Position numbers and translations under genes: made by a program. Positions 1 to 9,448 of a DNA stretch of 64,000 nucleotides are shown here, piece by piece. How positions within the stretch are numbered: position 1 is the first letter of the stretch; the number at the start of each line of letters is the position of its first letter. Source of the stretch: Fibrisoma montanum. Lineage in GTDB: Bacteria > Bacteroidota > Bacteroidia > Cytophagales > Spirosomataceae. The notes under the pieces were generated by a model. The model worked only from the letters and a program-made list of their open reading frames with translations. It was not told where the DNA came from and did not search any database. Where the stretch lies: positions 186,001 through 250,000 of the forward strand of contig NZ_QXED01000007.1 of assembly GCF_003583365.1 (NCBI RefSeq), written 5' to 3'.

Positions 1-337
1 GGTCCAGTTTACCTTCTTCAACCAGCTTACCCACCGCCAGCGACGTCAGCGATTTGGATACTGATCCGATGCGGAACATAGTCTGGGTTGTTACCGGTAG
101 CCGGGCTTCCAGGTCAGCATAGCCAACCCCCTCGGCCCACAATAGCCTGTCTCTGGTACCGACGCATACCGATACGCCCGGAATGTCCTGTTTGAGCCGT
201 AAGGAATCGACAAACCGCTGAGCCCGTTGAATGGCCGTTCGGTAGGCTTTATCACGCAGCGGTTCGCCGGTTGGGCGCGGCTGTCCGAAGGCGGGAAAAA
301 CGAACAAAAAGCAAAGTACCGGAAAGAGCTTCGACAT
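1..337 (-). CDS. Serine hydrolase, beta-lactamase/PBP4-like family (partial)
   Basis: The gene starts at 337 and runs off the left edge, so only the first 112 residues are present. The start of the protein is a hydrophobic export signal ending near a FGQ motif. The visible part reads into a class C beta-lactamase/esterase fold: a DIPGVSVCVG strand, then the LWAEGVGYADLE stretch, then SVSK at the position of the catalytic SxxK serine and lysine. Proteins of this family hydrolyse amide or ester bonds in the periplasm; the substrate cannot be told. It is divergent in function from the downstream CheB gene, with an 87-base gap. Fold is confident, function is not. Confidence 0.8.
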   Translation of the reverse strand, partial: MSKLFPVLCFLFVFPAFGQPRPTGEPLRDKAYRTAIQRAQRFVDSLRLKQDIPGVSVCVGTRDRLLWAEGVGYADLEARLPVTTQTMFRIGSVSKSLTSLAVGKLVEEGKLD

Positions 338-424
338 GGTTGGGCGTAATAGGCAGCGTTGCCCTAAAATTGGGTAATTTGCCGACGTTCTCCAAACCCT
401 TCCGGCGGGCAGCCCCACCTTTGT

Positions 425-1459
425 TCAGGTCTTTCCGTTACCGCTGAACCGCTGGTCTTCGCTGATCTGCTCCTGCTCAAAAATCATCTCCCGGATCTTC
501 CGAGACCGTTCCCTAACTTCCCTGGCTTTGTCGAAGAACTGGTCGGCCGATTCGGTCTCGCCGGCGTCGGCAAACGCCTGGGCCGACTGCTCCAGCAGCA
601 TCACCGTTTCGTCCAGCCCACGGATGCTGCTCCACATCATTTCTTCGACCGACTGCGTCACTTCCGACAGCAGCGCACTGGCCGTATAGGCGTGACCGGT
701 ATGACACCGATACCGGATCAGCTTGCCTTCTTTGAAGCGCACAAGCGCTCCGTGGCATTCGGGACAGGTCAGTGGCGTCAGTTCCCCCTTGTCGATTATA
801 CCCATTTCGAAGCCGTTGTCTTGAGCTGCAATGTCAATCTCTGTCTGTATCCTGTCTCGTTCCTCCGCCGACAGTTCCGGTGCGCCGGGGGCTTCCTCCC
901 CGGTTAGCCGACATAGCAATGGGCCAATGTCCGACAGCGGCACAACATGCTCTACCTCAACGTATTCCAGCACACTCTCCGGCATACTTGGGTACTCCGC
1001 ATCGTCGGGTTCCTGAATAACGCCTACTCCACCCAGCCGTTTGACCGTCCACATCCCCGACGTACCGTCGTTGAGCAGACCGGTCAGCACGACCCCGATC
1101 ACCCGCGAACCAAACGTGTAGGCCGCCGACCGAAACAGCGCGTCGATCGACGGGCGAAACCGGTTTTCCTTGGGGCCTTTCTTCACCAGAATGTGGTGGT
1201 CCTCAATCAGTATGTGATGATCGGGCGGGGCTACGTATATACGCCCTGGTTCTATCGAATCCCCATCGGCGGGATGAACCGCCTTAAGGGCCCCTACGTG
1301 CGTAAGGATGTCGGGCAATAAACTCTTGGTATACGGTGCCAGGTGCTGAACCACAAAAACAGATGCCGGAAAATCGGCCGGCAGCGACCGAACCAGTTGT
1401 TTCAAGGCCGTAACGCCACCGGCCGATGCGCCAATCACCACAATATTTCGTTTTGCCAT
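425..1459 (-). CDS. CheB-type protein-glutamate methylesterase with C-terminal zinc-knuckle region
   Basis: 344 residues. Residues 1-190 form a CheB methylesterase domain without the usual receiver domain. The catalytic triad is visible: Ser12 in IGASAGG, His38 in VVQHL and Asp130 in LLNDGTSG. Residues about 225-262 hold a CPEC...CHTGH cluster that could bind zinc, followed by a charged helical tail. Classical CheB demethylates chemoreceptors, but no chemoreceptor, CheA or CheW lies in this window, so the substrate is unknown. It is transcribed divergently from the CheB-CheR-kinase fusion at 1621, with 161 bases between them that carry a perfect dyad. The two are likely functionally linked. 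Confidence 0.88.
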   Translation of the reverse strand: MAKRNIVVIGASAGGVTALKQLVRSLPADFPASVFVVQHLAPYTKSLLPDILTHVGALKAVHPADGDSIEPGRIYVAPPDHHILIEDHHILVKKGPKENRFRPSIDALFRSAAYTFGSRVIGVVLTGLLNDGTSGMWTVKRLGGVGVIQEPDDAEYPSMPESVLEYVEVEHVVPLSDIGPLLCRLTGEEAPGAPELSAEERDRIQTEIDIAAQDNGFEMGIIDKGELTPLTCPECHGALVRFKEGKLIRYRCHTGHAYTASALLSEVTQSVEEMMWSSIRGLDETVMLLEQSAQAFADAGETESADQFFDKAREVRERSRKIREMIFEQEQISEDQRFSGNGKT

Positions 1460-1561
1460 AATTGTAAGGGTTCACCTGCCCGGTACGCTCATGTTGGCTA
1501 TTTTGCGCAGGTTTGTGCTTAAATTGCCCAAAAGGTACGACCTTTATTACCTCTCAAACGT

Positions 1562-1591
1562 GTCGGTTCACTTGTCAACAAGTGAACCGAC
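1562..1591. promoter_or_regulatory. Perfect 14-bp dyad between divergent signalling genes
   Basis: The arms GTCGGTTCACTTGT (1562-1575) and its exact complement (1578-1591) are separated by 2 bases. The dyad lies 29 bases before the start of the 1621 gene, between two divergent genes. No T-run follows it on either strand, so it is a poor terminator. It may be an operator or a 5' leader hairpin; which one is inference. Confidence 0.5.
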
Positions 1592-1620
1592 AATTAGTTT
1601 ACCCGTAAAATAACCCCAGT

Positions 1621-4600
1621 ATGGCTCAGGAAGACAAGCCCACCGGCAATCAGGAACCTCGTGTTCATGCCGTACCAGTAGTGGCGATTGGCGCTTCGGC
1701 CGGCGGTATTGAAGCCGTGTCGGAATTACTGCGCAATCTATCACCCACAACGGGCCTGGCTTACGTATACATTCAGCACCTGGACCCCGACTACGACAGC
1801 CAGTTGGCCAGCATCCTCGGTCGGTCCACCACAATGCCTACCCTGCAGGCGCAGGAAAACATGCGCCTTGAACCGAACCATGTCTACGTAATCCCCCCCA
1901 ATCAGGATCTGGAAATTGTGGATGGAGTGCTGACGCTCAGCCCCCGCCGGGCCAAGTCCTTTCTGCACATGCCCATCGACCAGTTCTTTATCTCGCTGGC
2001 CGAACGGCAGAAAGAAGGGGCGGTGGCCGTCGTTCTGTCGGGAACGGCGTCCGACGGCACGCTGGGGCTGCGGGCCATCAAAGTAGCCGGGGGCATTACG
2101 TTCGCCCAGGACGAAACCGCCCAGTTTCAGAGTATGCCCAAATCGGCCATTACGGAGGGCGTAGTGGACATGATCCTCTCCCCGGCCGACATCGCGAAGG
2201 AACTGGAACGACTGAGCCGGCAGCCGCAGATTTTTCAGCAGCGGATACCGGCCGAACTTGACCTGGGCGACGAAGCGACCATGCCCTATAAAGTGGAGCA
2301 GGACGATATGGCCCCGGCCGAAGCCAATGCGTCGGATGAAGACATCAAGACCATCATTCAAATCCTGCGGAGGGTGATCGGGGTGGATTTCAGCCACTAC
2401 AAGATTACCACCGTTCGGCGACGGATCATCCGGCGGATGCTGCTCTTCAAACTCGAATCGCTGAAAGACTACGCGCAGTATCTGAAGCAGCACGTCGACG
2501 AAGTCAGACTGCTGTATAGCGACCTGCTCATCAACGTAACGACGTTTTTCCGGGACGATGACCTGATGGACTACCTCGCCAAAACCCTGTTTCCGCGGCT
2601 TATCAAAGAAAAAGCCCCGCGAGAGGCCATCCGGATCTGGGTGCCGGCCTGCTCAACGGGCCAGGAAGCCTATTCACTGGCTATGCTCCTGCTGGAGGTG
2701 CTGGGCGATCAGGGCACCAGCCGGACCATCCAGATTTTTGCCACCGATCTGAGCGAAGGCGCCATTGCCAAAGCCCGGCAGGGCAGCTACACCCGGGGGG
2801 AGGTCATGGACGTATCGCCCCGGCGGCTTCAGCGGTTTTTCACCAAAGTCGACGACCATTACCGCATCAACCGGAACGTACGGGATCTGTGCGTATTTGC
2901 GCCCCATAACCTGCTCAAAGACCCGCCGTTTTCGCGGCTCGATCTGGTCAGTTGCCGCAATCTGCTGATCTACCTCGACAACGTATTCCAGCGGAGGGCC
3001 ATCGCTACGTTCCACTACGCCCTGACGCCCAGCGGCTATCTGGTGCTGGGCAAATCCGAAACCGTAGGCGCTTCGGGCTCGCTGTTTATCCAGCTGGAAA
3101 AAAACTACAAAATCTATACCCGCCGAAACGACGTAGCCAGCCGGGCCGTCTTCGAAATGAATCCGCGGTTATCGTCCGACGGCGCAGCGGAAACCGCCCC
3201 ATCCGACACCGTATCGGCGGACAATTCGCGGCAACCGGCGCCGGGCCATGCAGCCGCCAATGATCTGGAGCAGGTCGTCGATGAGCTCCTGCTCCGGCAG
3301 TACGTACCCGCCAGCGTGGTGGTGAATCAGGACCTGGATATTCTTCAGTTTCGGGGCTCAACCAGCCTGTTTCTGGAACCCGCCCCTGGTCGGGCCAGTC
3401 TGAATCTGCTGAAAATGGCCCGGCCTTCGCTGGCCTTCGAGCTGCGCAACAGCGTCTTCAAAGCCCGGAAAGCCGGACTACCGGTACGAAAATCAGGGCT
3501 GGAAGTGAAAATAAAAGACAAGACCCATTACGTCACCATCGAAGCCGTTCCGCTTAGCACCAAAACCGAAGATCAGTTATTCCTGATTCTGTTTGAAGAG
3601 ATAACGCCTACGTTGCCCTCGGCCACGGACCTGTCCGACAGCCGCAACCGCCGGATCAAGCAACTCGAAGACGAACTGGCTATTCTGCGCGAAGATATGC
3701 GGTCGATCATTGAGGAGCAGGAGGCTTCGAACGAGGAACTTCAATCGGCCAACGAGGAAATCATCAGCAGCAACGAAGAGCTGCAAAGCATTAACGAAGA
3801 ACTCGAAACCAGTAAGGAAGAGATTGAATCGACCAACGAAGAACTGCTGACGATCAATCAGGAACTGCAGGTACGCAACGACCAGCTTGCCGAAGCCAAT
3901 GATTTCTCCGAAGCGATTTTCGGTACCATTCGCGAAGCGACGCTCGTGCTCGACGAAGACCTGCGGGTGAAAAGCGCCAACAAGGCGTTTTACCGCCTGT
4001 TTAAAGTAAACGAAGACGAAACCGAAGGGCGGCTGATCTACGAACTGGGCAATCGGCAGTGGGACATTCCCCAGCTTCGCGACCTGCTGATGAGCGTTAT
4101 TGACAACGATGCCCAGTTTCAGTCCTACGAACTGACGTACACCTTTCCGGACATTGGCGAAAAAGCCCTGTCGCTGAATGCCCGGCGCGTTGTTCGGCAA
4201 CAGGCCGCCATTCTGGTGGCCATCGACGACGTAACGGAGCAACTCCAGGCCCGGCGCCTGCTCGAAGAGCGTGAAGCCTGGTTCCGGAACATCACCGACA
4301 ACGCCCCGACCCTTATCTGGGTGACCAACGAAGCCGGCCAGTATACGTATTTTAACAAAGTATGGCTGGCCTACACAGGCCGCCTGCTGGACGACGTACT
4401 GCAACAGGGCTGGGAACATAGCCTGCACCCCGAAGACCGGAGCGACTACGTGTCCGTTCGGGATGCCCGGCTTCAGGGCCGTCTGGCTTCCCAGACCAAT
4501 TACCGACTGCAACGGTACGATGGTGCGTACCGCTGGATGCTGGAAAACGCCCAGCCTACCTTCAGTACCGACGGCATGTTTACGGGTTTCATCGGTACGG

Positions 4601-6609
4601 CGGTCGATATTCACCTGCAAAAAGAGCTAAATGACGAACTGGAACAACGCGTGCAGCAGCGAACAGCCGAGTTTCAGGAAAGCAACAACCTGCTGCAGTC
4701 GATCTTTGGTATTGCGCCCGTAGCGATCAGTTTCCTGAAACCCGTTTGGCAGGCCGATGGGCAGCTGGCCGACTTTGAGGTAGTGCTGGCATCCGGCGTA
4801 ACGGGCCAGTACGCCAACCAGACCGACATTTCCGGCAAACACTACGCCGAGCTGTTCCCCGATGCCCGCGAAACCGGCCTGTTTGATCACTTTTTGCTCG
4901 TGCTGAAAACCGGCCTCCCGGCCGACTTTGAAACGCACACTACCCGCGATAAATACGACCGCTGGTTTCAGTATGCTGCCGTGAAACTGGGCGACGGTCT
5001 GGTGGTTATATCGCAGGACATCACGACCAGCAAGCGGGCGGAACAGGAGATCAAAAAGAACTTTACCCTGATGCAGCACGCCGAAGAGCTGGCGAGGATG
5101 GGTAGCTGGGACTACGACCGGACGACCGGCGAGTTCAGCTGGTCGGAAGGTATGTACCAGCTGTTCGAAATGCCCTACGGCAGCGAAGTGTCGCCGGAAA
5201 CGTATCTGAATCACGCCATTTCGGACGATCTGCCCGTTGCACACCGCATCATTGATTTCATCAGGCAAGGCGAGGGTACGTTTGAAGAGACGATCCGGAT
5301 AAAGGGCTCCGAACAGATCAAAACCTTCCGCATCCGGGCCAACGTCGTGAACGGCAGCCAGCCGCGGGTTCTCGGCATCGACGTCGACATCACCGACATG
5401 CAGCAGGCCGAAGACAAAATCCGACAATACAGCGAACACCTGCAGGCCGTTCTGAACAGCTCGCCGGCGTCCATCGCCTTCCTGAAGGTCATCTACGATC
5501 AACAGGGTCAGGTGATTGACTTCCGGGTGCTGGTAAGCAATCAGAAATTTGCCGACCTGGTGGGGCAGCCCATCCACGAGCTGATCGGCAAATCTGTAAC
5601 TGAATTAACCGACGCTCTGTGGGAAACCGATACGTTCAACAACCTGCTGACCGTACTGACAACCGAACAGCCGATGTACCTCGAACGCTACCACGAGGAG
5701 GCTCCCGAAGGCCGCTGGACGGGCGTATCCATCTTAAAAGAGGATAATGGTATTGTTCTGTCGGGGCTCGACATCACGCCCCTCAGGCAGGCCGAGCAGC
5801 AGCAGGAGCGCTTGCTCAGCCAATTGAAAAACTCTGAAGACATGATTCAGGAAATGGATGCCATCCGGTCCCAGATCCGGCAGCGGGGAGAGTTTCTGCG
5901 GCAGACCTCACACGACCTGCGGGGGAGCTTCGGGGTGATTTCGGGAGCCGCCATGCTGCTTAATCTGATGCATAGCGAGGAAGAACGAAACCACATGCTG
6001 AGCATGCTCCAGCGCAACGTGCGGCAGGTCACGCAGATGCTCACGCAGTTGATGGACTACTCCCGGCTGGAATCCGGTCAGGAGCAGGTACGTATCACCG
6101 CCTTCGATGCAGCCCAGCTGCTGCGGGAACTTGTCGATAGCCTGAGACCGGTGGCTAACGAAAAACAACTGATAATAACCATCGACGGACCGGACCAGTT
6201 GCAGGTTGAAAGCGATGACGTGAAAGTACAGCGTATCGCCCAGAACCTGCTCCTGAACGCCATTAACTATACTGGGTCTAGCGAGACCCGGTCTGGCGAG
6301 ACCCGGTCTGGCGAGATCGTTCTTTCCTGGCAGCCGGGCGAAACCCAGGGGAACTGGTCATTCAGCGTACAGGACACGGGCCCCGGCCTTCCGGAGACCG
6401 TCATGGAGCAGTTGACTCACCAGTCGGCAACGCCATCTGATAAACCTACGAAGAGCGCAGGGAATAAGTCGAGCGAGGGAATTGGTCTGGTTATTGTGCA
6501 GCAATTATGCAGCCTGCTAGGAGCCAGAATTACCGTAGACAGCAGCCCGGATACCGGCACGCGGTTTCAAATTGATCTACCCGGCCCGTCAGTCGGCAGT
6601 ACATCGTAA
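1621..6609 (+). CDS. CheB-CheR-multi-PAS hybrid sensor histidine kinase
   Basis: 1662 residues. Order: CheB methylesterase (about 18-200; IGASAGG serine, IQHLDPD histidine, ASDGTLG aspartate); CheR methyltransferase (about 235-495; ACSTGQEAYS SAM loop, SCRNLLIYL motif); a long Glu/Asn-rich coiled coil (about 670-760); about five PAS-like regions (near 765, 885, 1020, 1155 and 1275); HisKA with His1431 in TSHDLRG; HATPase (about 1500-1655) with N, G1 (DTGPGLP) and G2 boxes. No receiver domain, so it probably phosphorylates the single receiver encoded 17 bases downstream. No membrane segment, so it is cytosolic. A 15-base unit is duplicated inside the ATPase domain at 6281-6310. Fusions of this kind are known in Bacteroidota; the signal is unknown. 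Confidence 0.93.
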   Translation: MAQEDKPTGNQEPRVHAVPVVAIGASAGGIEAVSELLRNLSPTTGLAYVYIQHLDPDYDSQLASILGRSTTMPTLQAQENMRLEPNHVYVIPPNQDLEIVDGVLTLSPRRAKSFLHMPIDQFFISLAERQKEGAVAVVLSGTASDGTLGLRAIKVAGGITFAQDETAQFQSMPKSAITEGVVDMILSPADIAKELERLSRQPQIFQQRIPAELDLGDEATMPYKVEQDDMAPAEANASDEDIKTIIQILRRVIGVDFSHYKITTVRRRIIRRMLLFKLESLKDYAQYLKQHVDEVRLLYSDLLINVTTFFRDDDLMDYLAKTLFPRLIKEKAPREAIRIWVPACSTGQEAYSLAMLLLEVLGDQGTSRTIQIFATDLSEGAIAKARQGSYTRGEVMDVSPRRLQRFFTKVDDHYRINRNVRDLCVFAPHNLLKDPPFSRLDLVSCRNLLIYLDNVFQRRAIATFHYALTPSGYLVLGKSETVGASGSLFIQLEKNYKIYTRRNDVASRAVFEMNPRLSSDGAAETAPSDTVSADNSRQPAPGHAAANDLEQVVDELLLRQYVPASVVVNQDLDILQFRGSTSLFLEPAPGRASLNLLKMARPSLAFELRNSVFKARKAGLPVRKSGLEVKIKDKTHYVTIEAVPLSTKTEDQLFLILFEEITPTLPSATDLSDSRNRRIKQLEDELAILREDMRSIIEEQEASNEELQSANEEIISSNEELQSINEELETSKEEIESTNEELLTINQELQVRNDQLAEANDFSEAIFGTIREATLVLDEDLRVKSANKAFYRLFKVNEDETEGRLIYELGNRQWDIPQLRDLLMSVIDNDAQFQSYELTYTFPDIGEKALSLNARRVVRQQAAILVAIDDVTEQLQARRLLEEREAWFRNITDNAPTLIWVTNEAGQYTYFNKVWLAYTGRLLDDVLQQGWEHSLHPEDRSDYVSVRDARLQGRLASQTNYRLQRYDGAYRWMLENAQPTFSTDGMFTGFIGTAVDIHLQKELNDELEQRVQQRTAEFQESNNLLQSIFGIAPVAISFLKPVWQADGQLADFEVVLASGVTGQYANQTDISGKHYAELFPDARETGLFDHFLLVLKTGLPADFETHTTRDKYDRWFQYAAVKLGDGLVVISQDITTSKRAEQEIKKNFTLMQHAEELARMGSWDYDRTTGEFSWSEGMYQLFEMPYGSEVSPETYLNHAISDDLPVAHRIIDFIRQGEGTFEETIRIKGSEQIKTFRIRANVVNGSQPRVLGIDVDITDMQQAEDKIRQYSEHLQAVLNSSPASIAFLKVIYDQQGQVIDFRVLVSNQKFADLVGQPIHELIGKSVTELTDALWETDTFNNLLTVLTTEQPMYLERYHEEAPEGRWTGVSILKEDNGIVLSGLDITPLRQAEQQQERLLSQLKNSEDMIQEMDAIRSQIRQRGEFLRQTSHDLRGSFGVISGAAMLLNLMHSEEERNHMLSMLQRNVRQVTQMLTQLMDYSRLESGQEQVRITAFDAAQLLRELVDSLRPVANEKQLIITIDGPDQLQVESDDVKVQRIAQNLLLNAINYTGSSETRSGETRSGEIVLSWQPGETQGNWSFSVQDTGPGLPETVMEQLTHQSATPSDKPTKSAGNKSSEGIGLVIVQQLCSLLGARITVDSSPDTGTRFQIDLPGPSVGSTS
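6281..6310 (+). repeat. 15-bp tandem duplication inside the kinase ATPase domain
   Basis: GCGAGACCCGGTCTG occurs twice in a row (6281-6295, 6296-6310), with partial copies on both sides. It adds GETRS-type repeats to the loop just after the N box. The length is a multiple of three, so the frame is kept. Probably a recent slippage product in a loop. Confidence 0.85.
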
Positions 6610-6626
6610 TAGATTGAGAGTGAGCC

Positions 6627-7082
6627 ATGAGGACACCTTTTTTGTACATTGTCGACGATGATGATGATTACCGTTTTTTGCTGAAACAGGTCTTCACGCA
6701 GTACCTGCCCCAATACCCGGCCCAGTTTCTGAACGGCGGACAAGCCCTGTTGGAACACGTTGCCACCGACGCCGTCCGGCCCAGTCTGATCCTGCTTGAC
6801 CTGAATATGCCGAAGCTGAGTGGCTACGATACCCTGCTCCGGCTGAAACACCCGGCCAGTGGCCCCACCTTCGATGGCCCCGTTCTGTCCAGTCAGCATC
6901 ACTGGCAGGCCGTACCGGTCGTAATGATGACGAACTCGTCGGTGTCCCATGAACTGGAACTGTGCTACGAAGCCGGCGCAAACTCGTTCATCACGAAACC
7001 GGCCAATCCCGAGCAGCTCCTCCAGACCATGCGGTCGATCTGCCAGTACTGGCTGGACATGAATCGCCTGCCGGGCACCTGA
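6627..7082 (+). CDS. Single-domain response regulator (Rcp1-like)
   Basis: 151 residues, a receiver domain only. The acidic pocket (IVDDDDD, residues 8-14), phospho-acceptor Asp58 in LLDLNMP, the conserved Thr/Ser near TNSS and the ITKPANP lysine are all present. It follows the CheB-CheR-kinase gene by 17 bases and is likely co-transcribed, so it is the probable phosphoryl acceptor of that kinase. There is no output domain; it must act by protein contact or as a phosphate sink. A small insertion (about residues 85-97) between the LNMP loop and the next strand is longer than in many receivers. Confidence 0.9.
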   Translation: MRTPFLYIVDDDDDYRFLLKQVFTQYLPQYPAQFLNGGQALLEHVATDAVRPSLILLDLNMPKLSGYDTLLRLKHPASGPTFDGPVLSSQHHWQAVPVVMMTNSSVSHELELCYEAGANSFITKPANPEQLLQTMRSICQYWLDMNRLPGT

Positions 7083-7167
7083 TGCCATACACTCAGTAAC
7101 CCGGTTGGTCTGCCAACATTCCGCCTGCCCGGCCGGTTGATTCAGCACATAATCCGTGCAAACCATC

Positions 7168-8217
7168 ATGAGTTCATCGAGTCAGAACGGCGGCTTTGGG
7201 CTGTCATCGGCCCTGTTGTGGGGCATTGCCGGCCTTGGTGCCGTAGTAGCCGCCCAGGCCCTGATCAGCCGTCGCCGGAAAACCGACTTCCGGGGCCAGA
7301 CGGTCATCATCACCGGCGGCTCGCGGGGACTAGGGCTGGTCATGGCCCGGCATTTTGCGCGGGAAGGTGCCAAAGTGGCCATCTGCGCCCGCGACGAAGC
7401 CGAACTTCAGGAAGCCGAAGCCGACCTGCGTCAGTACGGCAACTTTATCCTTTCGTTCCCCTGCGACGTTACCGACCGCACCCAGGTTGCCGACTTCATC
7501 CGGGCCGTTCGGCAGCAGTTCGGCCCCATCGACGTACTGGTCAACAACGCCGGTACGATCGTAGTAACGCCCTACGAGAACGCCACCGAAGCCGACTTCC
7601 GGGAGGTTATGGACGCTAATTTCTGGTCGGCGTTCAACACCATCAGCGAAGTGCTGCCGGCCATGCGGGAGCGGCAGTCGGGCCGGATCGTAAACATTGC
7701 CTCGTTTGGGGGCAAAGTGGCCGTACCGCACCTCCTCCCCTACGTAGCCAGCAAGTTTTCGCTGGTCGGCTACTCGGAAGGTCTCCACGCCGAAGTGCTC
7801 AAAGACGGGGTCTACGTCACGACGGTCTGCCCCGGCCTGATCCGGACCGGCAGTCCCCGCAACGCCTGGTTCAAGGGCCAGACCGAGAAAGAATACGCCT
7901 GGTTTAAGATTGGAGATTCGCTGCCGTTTCTGTCGGTGAGCGCCGAACGCTGCGCCCACGAAATCATCGAAGCCGCCCGCTACGGTAAAGCCGAGCTGAT
8001 TGTTTCGCTGCCGGCCAAACTAGCGGTTGTTGTTCAGGGAATCGCCCCCGGCCTGACCTCAGAATTGCTCGGTGTAGTCAACACCCTGCTCCCAGCCCCC
8101 GGCAATACCGGTCAGGAAGCGGTTCAGGGCAAAGACAGCGAATCGACACTGAGCCAAAACGTCCTGACCACCCCTACCGACAAAGCCGCCGAAGCGAACA
8201 ACCAGTTGCACTCGTGA
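7168..8217 (+). CDS. SDR-family oxidoreductase with N-terminal hydrophobic segment
   Basis: About 349 residues from the ATG at 7168; an in-frame GTG at 7156 would add four. Residues about 12-32 form one hydrophobic segment, perhaps a membrane anchor. The short-chain dehydrogenase core follows: TGGSRGLG nucleotide-binding motif, NNAG, the IASFGG serine region and YVASK catalytic Tyr/Lys. The C-terminal tail of about 70 residues is low in conservation and polar. It oxidises or reduces an unknown alcohol/ketone with NAD(P). It is convergent with the phosphoribosyltransferase gene, only 10 bases apart. Confidence 0.88.
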   Translation: MSSSSQNGGFGLSSALLWGIAGLGAVVAAQALISRRRKTDFRGQTVIITGGSRGLGLVMARHFAREGAKVAICARDEAELQEAEADLRQYGNFILSFPCDVTDRTQVADFIRAVRQQFGPIDVLVNNAGTIVVTPYENATEADFREVMDANFWSAFNTISEVLPAMRERQSGRIVNIASFGGKVAVPHLLPYVASKFSLVGYSEGLHAEVLKDGVYVTTVCPGLIRTGSPRNAWFKGQTEKEYAWFKIGDSLPFLSVSAERCAHEIIEAARYGKAELIVSLPAKLAVVVQGIAPGLTSELLGVVNTLLPAPGNTGQEAVQGKDSESTLSQNVLTTPTDKAAEANNQLHS

Positions 8218-8227
8218 GGATCGGAGC

Positions 8228-8899
8228 TTATTGACGACTGGCTGCCAGCAGGCTCCGTACTTCGTCGTCGGTCGTCTGGGTAAAATCGGCGTACCAGAGC
8301 CCAACGCCGTAGAAGGGTTCGGGCGTGGCGGCACAAACAACCGCATCGCTCACAGAAGCCAGGGTGTTGCACACGTCGGCGGCAGCGACCGGTACGGCAA
8401 TGACCACCTGGGCGGGTTGCCGTACGCGCAGCGCAGCCACGGCGGCCCGCATGGTTGCGCCAGTGGCCAGTCCATCGTCTACGAGCAGTACCACCCGGTT
8501 GGCAACAATCGGTTCGGTTCGCTCACCACGATACAGGTGGCCCCGTCGTTCGAGTTCGCGCAGCTCCTGCTTTGTTACAGTGTCCAGTACGGCGGTACTG
8601 ATTCTGTGCGTCCGCAGTACGTCCTGATTCAACACCCGGATTGGTTTGGTAGCGGCTCCGGCAACCGCGATGGCACCCATAGCCAGTTCCTCCTGGCCGG
8701 GAACACCCAGCTTGCGAACCAGGAACACATCCAGAGGTGCCCCAAGCCGTTGCGCCACTTCGTACCCAACCGGAACCCCGCCCCTGGGTAAAGCCATTAC
8801 CAGTACGTCGTCGCGATTGGCGTAGGCCGTGAGCTGCCCGGCGAGTTGCTGCCCGGCATCGTATCGGTTCAGAAAAAGGGGGTGTTTAGCCGGCTTCAT
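8228..8899 (-). CDS. Phosphoribosyltransferase-family protein
   Basis: 223 residues. The PRPP-binding loop is visible as VVLLVDDGLATGATM, and an upstream MALPRGGVPVGYEVA block matches the type I phosphoribosyltransferase fold. Stand-alone proteins of this kind are common in soil and stress-related loci; the base or other acceptor is not known. Its 3' end abuts the convergent SDR gene. It has no obvious operon partner, since 180 bases upstream begins a region without a clear gene. Confidence 0.88.
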   Translation of the reverse strand: MKPAKHPLFLNRYDAGQQLAGQLTAYANRDDVLVMALPRGGVPVGYEVAQRLGAPLDVFLVRKLGVPGQEELAMGAIAVAGAATKPIRVLNQDVLRTHRISTAVLDTVTKQELRELERRGHLYRGERTEPIVANRVVLLVDDGLATGATMRAAVAALRVRQPAQVVIAVPVAAADVCNTLASVSDAVVCAATPEPFYGVGLWYADFTQTTDDEVRSLLAASRQ

Positions 8900-9379
8900 A
8901 GGTCAGACGAGATTACCGGGCAGCCATTGGCTACCCGATGGTTAATGTATTCGGCCCGGCAGCCACCGGCCTGTCCGTTTACGACGACTCGCTGTCGGCG
9001 TCCGTCCTGGTGCGTCCAGGTGCGTTTCGTGGGCTTTACCGCCCTGCTTCATGGCTCCGGCCTGTTGCTGGGCCTGCTTCATGGCAACTTTGGGCGTAAA
9101 CGTGTAATCACATCCGGAGCAGCGTGATCAAAATCCGGCGGTTGCTGCGAAGCCACGTACCGGAGGTGGCCCGGCATCAGTCGCTGTTCCCAAGTTACGA
9201 AATTCGTGGCGTTGTTGCCCAGCACCAGCGCGAGTTTATGGGCTACTAAAACTTCCGGCCTGGAGCCGAAAAAACGGCCTATCGTAACCTATCCCCCTGC
9301 TTTCGGCAGCGGCCGAACTCCCCCGCCCGACTGGCCATTACGTATTCAGTAACCACAGGCAGGCCCGTCGGATAGCCGC
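8900..9379. other. Intergenic stretch with degraded coding-like frames
   Basis: No gene with a convincing start is visible. Two overlapping minus-strand frames look partly coding. One, open from 9288 to 9079, contains VLVAHKLALVLGNN and MPGHLRY. The other, running to about 8944, contains CSGCDYTFTPKVAMKQ. Neither begins with a good ATG near its left limit. They could be remnants of one or two decayed genes, or chance. Confidence 0.35.
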
Positions 9380-9426
9380 AAAAAAACGCCCACCATGCTT
9401 ACCGACCGGCAACATGGTGGGCGTTG
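9380..9426 (-). terminator. Rho-independent terminator of the 9449-9898 receiver gene
   Basis: A 13-bp perfect stem (9385-9397 with 9413-9425, AACGCCCACCATG and its complement) with a 15-base loop. Read on the minus strand it is followed by seven T residues. It sits about 25 bases past the stop codon of the receiver gene. Confidence 0.85.
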
Positions 9427-9448
9427 GTTTATGGGCGCTGCGTCCGGT

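Noticed and set aside
3577-4620. Long antisense frame inside the CheB-CheR-PAS kinase
   Set aside because: Shadow of the opposite strand; the protein has no recognisable motif.
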